Notes under the pieces: model-generated
Databases searched by the model: none
The model's input: the letters and a program-made list of their open reading frames with translations, nothing else
Told to the model about the DNA's origin: nothing
NCBI RefSeq assembly: GCF_901000735.1
Contig: NC_081549.1
Location: 19,853,584 to 19,917,583, forward strand
Length of the DNA: 64,000 nucleotides
From: Corylus avellana
Lineage: Eukaryota; Streptophyta; Magnoliopsida; Fagales; Betulaceae
Reading direction: 5' to 3'
Program-made: the position numbers and the translations under genes
In this document: piece after piece, positions 46,001 through 57,600 of the stretch
How positions within the stretch are numbered: position 1 is the first letter of the stretch
Layout: each line of letters opens with the position of its first letter

Positions 46001-49000
46001 AGAACACCCATAGGACTAGATGTTTTCTCTAAGACAAGCCCGTCTGAAATCTGTATGCAAAAGCAGGCATCAGAAATGCTAATTAATGTGAGTCCAGCTC
46101 TTATATTGGTAAAAAGATAAAGCATGATTCTCATTTCTAGCAAGCTGACCTCTACTCTACTTAAAACACGCGCAATGGGTTCTTCCATCTCTGCGATTTT
46201 GCGAACTGATTGTGCAAGACTAGAGACCTGAACAATAAAAGGACTCAACAATTAGATAACATTAAAAAAAAAAAGGGAACATCACTCAAGTGGACAATTA
46301 TATAAAAGAAAATTATAAATTGATACTCAAGTTCATTATCAAGATAAAACTCTGAAGCGCAATATGTGCTTGCCTTCCCAGGTTTCAGCGCTAAACGAGA
46401 TATTAGTGACTTCTCATATCCTCCCTCCTGTGCAGCTGCAACATCAGCTTCATTCTCAACCATAATCAAACTTTCATTTGCCTCCAATGCATCAGCTATG
46501 TCCAGCAATATTTTCTTCCTTTCTTGAGTTTGTAAGGCCTGCAGTGAAGGAATCATACAATATAATATACTTCAGCTGTCAACATAATTACTTTCATGAT
46601 ATTTTTTTTGATGAATGAGTAACTTTCATTACCAACAAATAAACACTTTACAAAGAAAAGCTAAAGCACTTAGCTAAAGCTGAAAACACTTATACAAGCA
46701 AAAAAAAAGCCCCCACAAGATTAAACCAATATCCCATCTATACCCCCAGCACTGCAAAGAATATCATTTCCTTGATATTCTTTATTGTTATGTCTCAAAG
46801 TATTACGATTCTTCCAAATATTATATATTGTAGAAGCAAAAACTAGCCGACACAAATAAGCCTTCATAGTTTTGCCCCTCCACTTCTCCAACCCAAAAGA
46901 AACCACATCTTCCCAACAAGTAGGCGGGCATTACTTTCATGATATACTACAGATTGAATTATCCAGACAGTTCATAAGGGGGTGGAAATTATCCAGTCTT
47001 TGCGACATTGAGGTAAACAAGATGTTACTTACCTGAAGCCGTCTAGAACTTTCCCGTGATGCAACCGCCATCTCACGCGCGCCAATCTCTCTAACTTGAG
47101 TCCATAAATGTGCATCTTTATGAAAAAGAGTACCAAGATGCTCTCCTTGAAGTACTTTTATGATGTTGTCTGTGGCATAACCACTTCAAAAAAGTTTGAT
47201 ATCCATTTAGATTAACCAAGAACAGCACATAACATCTTGAAGAAACCAGAAGCTTGATTAGTTGATGGTATATATATATTCTTGCACATTAGCTGCAGTT
47301 CAATTAATTGATGCTATCTTTCTGCTTCTATTATTAGTGTGCCAAGTCCTGTACGTAGGTAACTGAGCGAAGAAAATAAAATATTTCCCCATGACAAATA
47401 GTTGCAGTTAGTGATCCCTACAATAAACAACCGGACCAATAATTCATTGCCGGTTGTTAGAATATAAATTAAATGATTTACTTCAACCGTTCCTATGAGT
47501 TTAAGCTTTTGAAATAAGTGGTGATTTAACTTGCTATTAGAGCAAAGGTCCTGAGTTCGAATCCTCGCTCTGTCATTCATCTTTCATTTCAGTTAAATAT
47601 ATCACGTATTGAGCCTCACTAATTAAGGAGGAATTTGAGGTCACACGTGAGGGAGAGTGTTAGAATAAAAATTAAATTATTAAATTCAGCTATTCCTATG
47701 AACTTAAGCTTTTTGGATAACATTTCAGCTCTAAAAACAATAAATGTTGAAGATTTTTTTTTTTCAGGAAAACCATTTTTAGCCCACACTTTTTAAGTAT
47801 ATAAGCAAATGATAGAATAATACCTTGTAATAACAACAGGGATGCCAGCCTCAGCTGCACAGACAGCAGCTTCAACTTTAGCAGTCATACCTCCTCTTCC
47901 CAACCTGGACTTGTCTCCAAATGTTATCTCCCCTTGATGTTTCTTCTTTATATATGTATGGATTAGCTTTGATTTTGGGTCACTCGGGGGACCACTATAA
48001 AGGCCCTCGACATCACTCAACATAACAAGAAGGTCAGCTTTCAGTTCTGAAGCCAATATACCTGCCAAACTGTCATTGTCCCAAAATATACCAGAAGAAT
48101 CCTGCAGTGATACTTATAATCAGAATAAAAGACATGTTATGCAGGGAATATACATGATTGATGTTATGTAACCCTAAAAAAAATGGCAAAAATTTAACAG
48201 AAGCAAATTATGTTATGAATCAGTAGAAGCAATCAAAAAATAAGATGATGAATTTTACTACCAACCAGATATTCCCTAGTAATACCGGTGAAATTTCAAA
48301 TGCAAAAGTAGAGGCAAATGCAAAGGAGTTGCATACCTGGTATGGTGCTTTCCTAGTGCTAACTGCATCATTCTCGTTGAAAACAGGAATAACCCTCAAA
48401 TTCAATAATGAGTTCACTGTATCAGAAAGTTGCTTTCTGAAAGCTTCATTCTTAAAAACATTATCAGTCACGAGAAGTTGAGAAGAGGTCACATCAAGCT
48501 GCATATGGAAGATCCCATATTAGCACTTACAAGAAGTGCGTGGCTGAAACATAGGGAGAGGAGGAAAAAGAAAGTGCAGGCAATGCAATATATTTTGTAA
48601 TCTGCTAATGCATGTGTTAAGTAAAGCACAAAACAAAACACATTTCTAATGTAAAATAGATACCTGGCTGAACATGGTATCATAAATAGCCATGAGACTG
48701 CTCTGCCCAACAGCTGCACAAGCCTTTCCATCAAATTCATATTGTGGATTTTGGAGATCAGCAAAGCTGCAAACAATTTTAGATCTAAGAAAATAGCAGA
48801 ATTAATTAATGATCCATATCATCTGAATAAATGTCCCTATAAAAAGGGCATCAAGATCAATGCTTGCATGCATGCTGCGCTCAAATTTCTGGTCACATCT
48901 CATTCAAGTATAACTCCGTCGCCATGCATCAAAACTTGATTTACCGTAGAAAAAGCTAATACTTTAGGAAAAAAGTAAGGACCTGCTGTTGGCCACTCTT

Positions 49001-49422
49001 CTGTATCTAAGCCTTTGGCGTCCAAGACCAACTGCACCTGAAGTCACCAAAATAACCTCATAGCCTCCGGAGTTCAATTCTTTAAGCTGCAGGGATTTCA
49101 TTTCATTAGAAAGGGAGTGGAAAACATCATTAACCACAAAGGGGTTGTTCTAGAATAATTTTGCTTTACAGAGGTCCTAGAACAGCTTCCTATGATGTTT
49201 TGTCGTTTTTCTTTTTTCCTTTCAACTCTGTTTTATCCTTTGTCAATCATCATTGTATAAAATTAGTTTCAAAAAATACCCAAGAGTTTGAAAAATCTGT
49301 TCTCAAAATCTAAAAAATCTAAAAAAGCACTTGTGCCAAGCCAAACATACCTGCTCACAGAGAGCTCCTAGTCTGCCAAGAGCCAATCTTCCATCACCTC
49401 GAGTAACCACAGCTGTTCCAAC
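43034..49422 (-). CDS. P5CS: Delta-1-pyrroline-5-carboxylate synthetase (P5CS), first exon missing
   Basis: Bifunctional proline-biosynthesis enzyme: glutamate 5-kinase at the N-terminus, gamma-glutamyl phosphate reductase at the C-terminus. Nineteen exons, in transcript order: 49422-49351, 49086-48983, 48766-48664, 48498-48337, 48101-47824, 47183-47033, 46538-46374, 46227-46150, 46050-45961, 45194-45108, 44982-44896, 44822-44726, 44652-44549, 44388-44313, 44101-43951, 43829-43761, 43639-43573, 43478-43408, 43109-43034. They join to 695 aa in one frame. The first, [16 protein letters not shown], starts about 20 residues into the usual 717-aa protein. Kinase motifs: [38 protein letters not shown]. 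Reductase motifs: [42 protein letters not shown] with the catalytic Cys. Two introns have GC donors. Introns carry a LINE, a TRIM and a MITE. The frame is intact, so the gene is probably functional. Confidence 0.95.
43131..43324. mobile_element. MITE in last P5CS intron
   Basis: The right end TTCTAGAATTACTC and the inner AAAGCCACTACATTTTTGG, GATCATTATTGAATTTT match the 33238 element family. The left end is degenerate (ATTAATCATTGGTGTGAC), so limits are approximate. Confidence 0.5.
46603..46929 (-). mobile_element. 5'-truncated LINE in P5CS intron
   Basis: A 327-bp insertion with a T-run start on the plus strand, flanked by a perfect 16-bp target-site duplication ATTACTTTCATGATAT (46587-46602 and 46930-46945). 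On the minus strand 46906-46721 reads [20 protein letters not shown] then NIWKNRN, the region after the zf-RVT domain of plant LINE ORF2. It is in the same orientation as P5CS and lies in the intron between exons 47033-47183 and 46374-46538. Confidence 0.88.
47455..47720. mobile_element. TRIM-like miniature LTR element in P5CS intron
   Basis: Direct repeats beginning TGTTAGAAT (47455-47530, and 47658 to about 47720) with shared AAGCTTTT. After the left repeat comes TTGCTATTAGAGC, a decayed form of the initiator-Met-tRNA primer site TGGTATCAGAGC. Before the right repeat is a purine tract TGAGGGAGAG (47648-47657). There is no coding capacity. The right repeat is truncated. These traits fit terminal-repeat retrotransposons in miniature. 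Confidence 0.65.
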
Positions 49423-50087
49423 CTTCAATGATACAGACCAATACAACAACAACAATTAGCAAACATAATGAAATCTTAAACCATAATTAATTATCACAAC
49501 ATAAAACTCTAGAGTTACGGTCCAAATTAATTATCACAACAACATTTTTTTTTTCATAAAAAACTTACGTTACATACATTGAATTACTATTCAATTAAGA
49601 AAATAAATAATTTTTATTGAAAATAAAAAAATGTGTAAGTGTTAGATCCTTACCATATACGGTACCACAAACACAAAGCTATGTTACAAAAAGCAACCTT
49701 AGAATTAAATCTAGACTATTAAAAAAACTACACATAGTCCAGATTTGATTTTACTCTTTCATGAATTAAATTTGTNNNNNNNNNNNNNNNNNNNNNNNNN
49801 NNNNNNNNNNNNNNNNNNNNNNNNNNNNNNNNNNNNNNNNNNNNNNNNNNNNNNNNNNNNNNNNNNNNNNNNNNNATCAAAGCCTAGAAGAGAACTATCA
49901 ACATATCATTGGGCTCAAGCAACATTGCTATATTCAACATGCAGATTTTTTCTCTTCCATAGAAAAAGTCAAGTTTACAATGTCACCAAATAATTTGTCA
50001 GTAACAACTAAAATTAGACCAGAATGTTAAACTCAGATCCATCTCCCAGCTTCGTGAGTGTTAACGTTGAAAGGTACCATTTGCTTG
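49423..50087. other. P5CS 5' region with gap
   Basis: Only AT-rich sequence can be read. The missing P5CS first exon and core promoter should lie here. Neither is visible in the known bases, so they are probably within the 100-N gap. Confidence 0.6.
49776..49875. other. Assembly gap, 100 N
   Basis: Exactly 100 N between the first visible P5CS exon and the orphan Ash2-like exon. It is likely to be of unknown true size. Confidence 0.99.
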
Positions 50088-50353
50088 CTAATGTTTCTTC
50101 TCATTTGACACTCCATTTTCAACTCGGTTATCAAACCCGTGATAAGGAACTTCAACCATGGGCTTAGGCAAGGGACGCCCATTGAAGTCCTCAGGAAAGA
50201 ATTCAAAATCAGGGCCAAAGTTGAACTTGACAACACAATTTGGCTGATTTGGAAGAGTATACATTGAAGCAGCCGGGTAGTAGCGACCACCATATAGATC
50301 CTTGAAAGCAACCCCTTGGCAAACCCCGTTTTTGAAGAAAGATATCTCACTTC
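50088..50353 (-). CDS. Orphan last exon of an Ash2/TRAUCO-like SPRY protein
   Basis: One 266-base exon with a good acceptor (TCTTCTGTGCAG on the minus strand) and a stop at 50088-50090. It encodes the end of the SPRY domain: [55 protein letters not shown] and a tail with [10 protein letters not shown]. This is characteristic of ASH2L and its plant homologue TRAUCO, subunits of the histone H3K4 methyltransferase (COMPASS) complex in the nucleus. It enters in phase 1, so upstream exons are required. I see none on the minus strand up to the UPP gene at 54.7 kb. It is either a 3' gene fragment copied at DNA level or a gene with a very long intron or gap. The exon itself is open and well conserved. 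Confidence 0.8.
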
Positions 50354-52791
50354 CTGCACAGAAGAGACAATATTGGCACACCTCCCAAAGAAAAAAAAAT
50401 ACAATTTGGATATTAACATTCTAAGTTTAACACAAATAAATAAATAAACAATCAACCATGCTTACAGTGAACAAAATTTCAAGAAGTGCTGATCAAACCC
50501 TGGAAATTTGACAAAACATTTAATCAAATAGTTGACAAAGAGTGCAACACTTTTTTCTACCGCATGAGTCAGGTGTTTTTTTTATTGTCATCTGGTTGAA
50601 CGGGTCAAGGTAAAACCAAACCCGGTTACTTGAATGAGGTTCAAGCATCATTGCCATCAGACTGTGCCAGCAGTAAAGCAAAGCTCTAGTTTCCTCTTCT
50701 GTTGAAAGTTACATGCCACGTATTTCAAACACTCAAAACAGAAAGAAATTAAATATAAGTTTTTAAAAGTCGAAGCATGCTTGGACTACTGCAGTTCAAA
50801 ATCTTCTCTCATACTGGACTCTCTAGCTTGTTCCTGTCCACCAAGGGGTAGGGTCATGTTGAAAACCATAATTAATTTTCTTATGCAATCCTTTCTCTAC
50901 TGATTCTTAATGCCAACCTTATGAACAATTTTGCATCCAGGAGTTAAAACAAAACATGTGGATTATGAGAAGGATCTAGGGACAACTCAGAAGGTTCAGT
51001 CCAGCAAAATAAGAAGTGCAAACCATCTAGACAATCTAGGAGCACGCAGTCAACATGCCGATTATTCATTTCCTACTTATCCCCAATTGAATATGCTTAT
51101 CACAACAAGCAGTCAATACACAAAAACAACCATTCCTAATCAAGCACTGATCTTTTCCATGTGTCCACCATGCATGAGCAGTATTCAATATAATAAGTGC
51201 AAATTATCTAAGAATCAAGCTGAGTCACTTCTTTCTTCTTTAAAGTTAATCATGCAACCATATATTGTAATCAATTGAGCCATTGTACATTTCCCTCCAG
51301 AAATTCTTCATTAGGTCAAACTCTCTCTCTCTATCAAACTCTCTCTATATATACATGTATCTGTGTGTGCGTGCAGACGCCTATACAGACATGGTGCATA
51401 ACAATAGAGAAGGTGCATCAATGTTCTCCACTATAATAGAAATAATTTTTACTTTTGTTGTCAAGTTATTTATCAGCCAAGCATTCTTCTTATGGCTAGA
51501 TCCAATCTCCTGTCACACAAAGCATACATCGATCCCATCTTCAATGCGTTTTTAATTTCAAAGTCATTGCAGAAATACTTGCAACTATGTTAACCAAAGA
51601 ACCATACCAACTCAACCACTTCATTTTAGTTTGGTTCAGTTTCTTCTAATTTTTCACTCAATCTCGAAACCTATAACCTTTATAAAATCTAGAATTTCAT
51701 TGGCCATAACCCAAAACCTAAACCAACCGAATTTGATTTAGGTTGGTTGAGTTTATCTGATAAAAAGTCAGTTTGGCGTTCTGAATTTGGTTCTTAAAAC
51801 TGATGATTGGTTCAGTTTCAAAAATGCCAAGGACCAAAACAGTCGCAACTCTAACATCCTCTCTTTTCCTCTTAGTTCAGTACATATGTACACCGTCTCA
51901 ATATTACTGCAGGTTGCTTTAGAGGAAGTCAATTTGCTTACTCGGAATACAAGTTTGTTCTCTAATGGGTCTTACTACGAACACAATAACATTATCTCAA
52001 ATATTGTGCTTGAAATTTATGAAGGTGCTATCTAATTGGACCCTCATCAAACCTGCATGTCATGTCAATCTAATTTGAGCTAACATTGGAGAATTAACGA
52101 AGAAAAGGGAATGAAAGTATGGTCAAGGCCAACTATTTGTCCAGTGGCCAAAGTGGGGTCAAACTAGAATACATTAGTATGCATTTCAAAGAAAAAATAA
52201 AAAATAAAAATGCAAAACTAATGATGCTTTCTTAATTCAAAATTTGAGGCCACAAGGACAAGAGGAAGATGAAAAGCAACATGAGTCTAGTGGGTAAGAA
52301 AGTATACAATGGCCAATAATCCAGAGTCCATATGCCTAGAAAAAACTGATTGGCTAACTGTAGATATGTATTGATGTAGGCAACTCCAAGTGATTGGAAT
52401 AGAAGGCTTCATTTAGTGGAGTACACTCACATATGGTGTTATATTTTACTAATAAATTTAGAAACTTTCTAACTAATTAATCAATCAATGAGGTCATACC
52501 CAATCACCCTCTTTTTCCACCACAAGCACTATTTACATAAATTCTAAATCAGAATGTTGAAACCAATAGAAGCATATAGACTAAACAAAGTAGAAGACCT
52601 CAAACATGTTGGAGATGATTACTAAGCTCAATTGGCCTGAGCTACTCAATGAGATTCCAATAACAAACAATCTTGTTCCTAGTAGCTACCAACCGTTAAC
52701 AAATGTGAACCTTGACAGTCAAGCTCCAAAAACACAGGGGTGGTCCGGCCACCCCCAAAAACCCAAAAGCCATTCCCTTTTTTTTTTTTTT

Positions 52792-52914
52792 NNNNNNNNN
52801 NNNNNNNNNNNNNNNNNNNNNNNNNNNNNNNNNNNNNNNNNNNNNNNNNNNNNNNNNNNNNNNNNNNNNNNNNNNNNNNNNNNNNNNNNNNNNNNNNNNN
52901 NNNNNNNNNNNNNN
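52792..52914. other. Assembly gap, 123 N
   Basis: The run is 123 N rather than 100, so probably an estimated size. It is preceded directly by a T run and followed by GATTTTTTTTTT, a homopolymer that would stop assembly. Confidence 0.99.
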
Positions 52915-54525
52915 GATTTTTTTTTAATTAATTTTTTAATTTCATATTTTGTCTTTTCTTTTCTTTTTTTTGAAAAATAGATGCCCAAAACGATGTTGTT
53001 TTGGGCTGGGGTGGGTGCTGTAGTTTTGAGTATTTTCAGAATTTTAAGTGGACTAGGTGAGGGTATAATGAGCATAAAAAGTCAAACCGTTTGAGTTTAA
53101 CGTTGAAAACTAACATAAGGGTCATAAGTGAGAGTAATCCAAAGTTTGTGGGTCAAAAGTGAGAGATTTGAAAGTTGAAAGAAAATTTATAAAATCGGAT
53201 AAAAGTTCAGGGGGACAAACTGAAGTTTTCCCTTATTTTTAATTAAGATTGATTTTAATGTGTATGCTTGAATGCACAATTTCATTTCTGTTTATTAAAA
53301 AAAAAATGACAACTTGAAGTTCACAAGCAATGAAGCACATGATCCTCAAGCTAAAAAAGTGCGCACAGACGAGTCGACCGCAACAATATGCTACGTGTCT
53401 TCTCACTAGCGGTGCCAGCAGTGTCTTCTCACGAGAGATTTGGAACCACCTTTGGCTTCACTGTTGTGACTTGCGAAAGATTCTTGGTTTCTTAATTTTC
53501 ACAATTTATTGCTCATAACTAATATGGAAAAAAAAAAAAAATTAAGAAAAAAGTAATGATATGCAAGACTCATATTATCTTTTTATCTCTCAAATATAAT
53601 ATAATTTTTAAAATTATCATTAAATTTGAGATTAAATTTCTGTACATAGAATGTGTTGAAGGGTAAATTATATATAACTATTTGGTTCAAAATCTTCTAG
53701 ATTTTTTTAGTATAATCTTAGAATGCTATAAGACTGGTACTACTTTTATTATAAACTAATGTGACAATTTATGTATAATTAGTAAAATAATTAAGTAAAA
53801 ATTTTGACTTGTCAATTGAATTAATTAGTGACAGATATGTCAGTTGTACACTCCTAGAGTCCTTTTGACCTTGCGATCACACAAGCCAAAAGCGCATTTT
53901 AAAGCAAAATTGTAGAAAATATCTTTTTAGAGTGCGATTGAATTGAAAACTCACGATTTTAAAGGTCATATTGCAATTTTAAAGGCTTTTATCAAATGCT
54001 AACTGCATTTTTTTTAAAAAAAATCACGGCACTTTGAAATCACTATTTTTTCAAATCGCATATTTTGAAATCTTTAAAGAAAATGTTTTGAAACTACTAA
54101 ACCGAACGAACCCATAATCATTTTATTAGTTATGAATTGCTAAGTCATTTTGTAAGAAGAATATAATAAAAATTATATTACCCAAAGATTCTTGATAATT
54201 TTGTGATATAGTTCTTAAAATATTAAACCCTAGTTTTAATTTAATCTCAATATCTACCATCTCCAGAGAATGTTAAATATTTTTTATTTAATTCATTGTA
54301 TGTAATTAAATTATACATTGAAATACAAATACAAACTATTTAATTAAAAATAATTCTTAATTTTTAAGAAATCTTATAAATTATTAAAAAAATATATTAA
54401 TCCTTTATTTTTATTTATAAATGTGAATAGTGAAAAATAGATCAGAGTTTTGGTGTAAAAATATTATATTTTACACTGATTATCATCTCAGACATCATTT
54501 TCATTTTTAGGTCCACTGCCATGAA

Positions 54526-54601
54526 GGCCCAGACTGCTCCATCTCCTGCGATCAGTTTGGCCCAAATCGCCCAATGATGAAAAGCCCATAGTCCAAGCCC
54601 A
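54526..54601. promoter_or_regulatory. Site II cluster upstream of UPP
   Basis: GGCCCA at 54526-54531 and 54559-54564, AGCCCA at 54583-54588 and 54596-54601: four elements within 165 bases of the start codon. No TATA box is evident, consistent with a housekeeping-type promoter. Confidence 0.5.
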
Positions 54602-54687
54602 CACCGGTTCCATCCTACCGAATTATCGACACTTCCCAATCAGATCTGACGCCAAAATCCTTTGCTTTCGATCGAATCCAATTATCC

Positions 54688-57600
54688 ATGGCCTCGTGCC
54701 GTATTAACTCTACGCTCCGGTGCCCGTCCGGTGCGCCGCGTTTCTCGTCCACATGTCGCCATCACAACCTGCGTGCTCCTCTCCTATTTATTAACACGAC
54801 TCTGTCCACTTCGCCGCCCAACCTCGAAAGGGTAATATATTCTCATTCTCCCAATCTCGAAAGGGTAATATACTCTCGAACCCCTAGTCGTTACTAGCCG
54901 TAACAAAACACACGCTTCTTGTTGTCGCAGATCTCGTGCTCCAGTGCTCCGCGCCGTAGCTCTGTTGCTGTGAGGGCTCATATGGCCACCGAGAAGAAAT
55001 CGACCTCACAGGACAGAATGCTGGTCAGTTCCCGCGTTACTTACTTGTTCTGTTTGGTTGCTTGGAAAATATGTTAGAATTAGAAAGGATAAATTTGGAA
55101 GTACTGAATGGTATCTTTGGATAAATGCTGCCGGACAATGTGCTAGCTTCCAAAATTAGTTATTATTTATTTGGAAAATGACGCAACATTATTTGACTTC
55201 GGTTGAATTAGTATTAGTAGCTAATAAGCAAACCAATTTTTGTATGAATTTTCAGGTCTTTGTGCCTCCGCATCCATTGATCAAGCATTGGGTTTCAGTT
55301 CTAAGGAATGAACAAACACCTTCTCCCATATTCAGTAAGTTCAAATTTTTGTGTGTTTGTGTTTGTTAAGACTGATTGATGATTTTTCTGCCGCAAAATT
55401 AGGATGTTGATTTTGACGTCCATAGTAAGTTTACGTTTTTACAGCTACTTTTGGGAGGCTATGTATGTATTATATTGCTTTATTTGATTGTGGTTGCACA
55501 TAATAATTAATTCTTCAGTTGAACCAAAGTGATTTTTATCTGACTATGAAGTAGTTGTTGCGAATGTAGTTCAGATTCGTTGTAATCATGCCTTTTGTTT
55601 TCTTAAATAATATAGGACCTTATGTATAAATTTACCATTTTGTAGATCCTAGTAGTATGACGGCTGCAATTCAATAAATTAGTGAAGGATTTATATATAT
55701 AAATTATTCGGTCCTTTTAGAAAGCGCAAAAGGGCACAACCCAAATATGCATGGAGAATACAAGAGGGACACCCAATTAGGGAGTGAAGGATCTTTAGTT
55801 AACGGCTATTTACTTTGTAGATCCTAAAAAGTCCAAGGTTTTTACATTCTTCACATGCTTAGGCCCAATTGTATAACCCTTTACTGCAAAATTACTGATA
55901 CGTATAGGTTGTATTTAAAAGTTACATTGTTTTTAATGTCCATTAGTGCCTTTGGAACTGCCAAACTGTTTTAATCATTTAGCCATTGATACGCACAAAG
56001 GTTCCGGTCTTGCACGATGAATCTAATAGGAATTCTTGTCCAATTATACCTATAGGCCACCTAGCAGCTAATGATAGACGCTAATATAATTGGCACGAGA
56101 CCAAGGACTTGGAGTTTCATCATTAGGACGAAGTCTAATTGTTGGTCATAGATATTATTACCCTGAACAGCACATAAAATAACATTCCTATATTTTCAAT
56201 ATTTTTTTTTATTATCATAATTTTTTGTCCTCTTTTCTCTGCATATAATTCTGAGTTTTGGCATTTAAACTTCAAATGTAGGGAATGCAATGGCTGAGTT
56301 GGGGAGGCTACTTATATATGAAGCTTCGAGGGATTGGTTGGTTAGTAGTTGGATTGCACATCCAAATTGTCAATTCGAATGTTTTATCTTTTCCTTTTCA
56401 TTTCTAAATGTTTTTTTGATACCAATTTAAATTGTAATATGCAATGCTGCTATTTTGGCTCCGTTTTGTAATGTAAACAAATTTAAGTGATGGCTTTTTT
56501 TTTGGTGAATGATGAAACCCCAGGAAAATATAACACAATGCTTTCCTGCTAACAGGGTTGTCCACTATGCTTTTTCAGTTTAGCATCTCTCTCTCTTTCT
56601 CTCTCATTTTAGATTTCGTCACCGAGTAGTCAATTAGACTAAGCTATCTGCAGTGCAGGAACAACTTGAAAGTTGATTTTTTTTGGGGGGGGGGGATAAA
56701 ACTATGATGCTTTTCTATACTAGCTCATGCAAACTCATATGCCTCTACTCTTGCACCTGGATTATTACTAGATGTCAACTTGGATTCTTTATTCATTTTT
56801 AGCTAAAACCATTGTTTGTTTGAGTTTCCCGTTATTTGCTTTTAAGAGTTGAATATGAAACATATAGCAATATTTGTTTAGCACTAGTGAAATTCTTTAT
56901 GTTTGTATTTTTGTTTTTCGTTTGAGTGTTTGCACTGATATTTTTATTTTACATTTCTATGGTTTTGTCGTTATCAGCCTACTGTTACGGGGGAGATTCA
57001 GTCACCAATGGGTGTCGCCTCAGTTGAGTTCATAGATCCAAGGGAGCCTATGTCGGTGAGTTTATGATAGAAATTTCACATATGTATTTGTTCTGTGTAT
57101 TACCCTGATATTGTTACTCTCTTGGAGTGATTGTAAGTTGTACAATGGAATCGATTCTAGGTCTGACAGTTATTATATTTGTTCACAAATTTTTTCAAAG
57201 ACATGGTTCCTAGGAGTGGCTTCAAACTTGGCTGTAAATATTTTTATAAAATTGTCGCTGTTTACTGTTGTACAAGCTTATGGAGGTCTTTTTATGGTCA
57301 AGTGACGGTCTGAACTAAGCTGAGATTTATGCTGAGCATTAACTTATATATTATTCCTTTACTTACTGCAGGTAGTTCCAATCCTAAGAGCTGGTCTAGC
57401 TCTTGCAGAACACGCATCCTCAATCTTGCCAGCAACAAAAACATACCATCTGGGTCAGTAAAGGTTCATGCATGGTGTCAAAGTAGTGGGAATTTGGGGA
57501 TGAGGGTGTTTAGAAATTTTGTTAAGCTTACTGCTTTTCAAGTTGTCCCCTTATACCGATGATAGCTGGCTCTTTTACTCGCTTAGTCTAACCACCTGAT

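Larger units (their letters stand above)
50354..54687. other. Spacer before UPP, with gap
   Basis: No gene seen in 4.3 kb. It holds a CT/AT microsatellite patch (about 51311-51370), a palindrome GGGGTGGTCCGGCCACCCC (52737-52755), the 123-N gap, a Mutator-like end near 53233 (reversed GGGAAAACTTCAGTTTGTCC) and long AT-rich tracts (53520-54440). The last 200 bases are the UPP promoter. Confidence 0.5.

Noticed and set aside
47540..47575. tRNA-like B box (GAGTTCGAATCCTC) in a P5CS intron
   Set aside because: There is no A box or foldable tRNA around it. It is part of the TRIM-like element.
54442..54639. 65-aa minus-strand frame before UPP
   Set aside because: It lies in the UPP promoter over the site II elements and has no recognisable domain.
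56490..56540. T run followed by GGTGAATGATGAAACCCC in a UPP intron, like a LINE tail
   Set aside because: No target-site duplication or matching far end could be found, so it is not called as an element.
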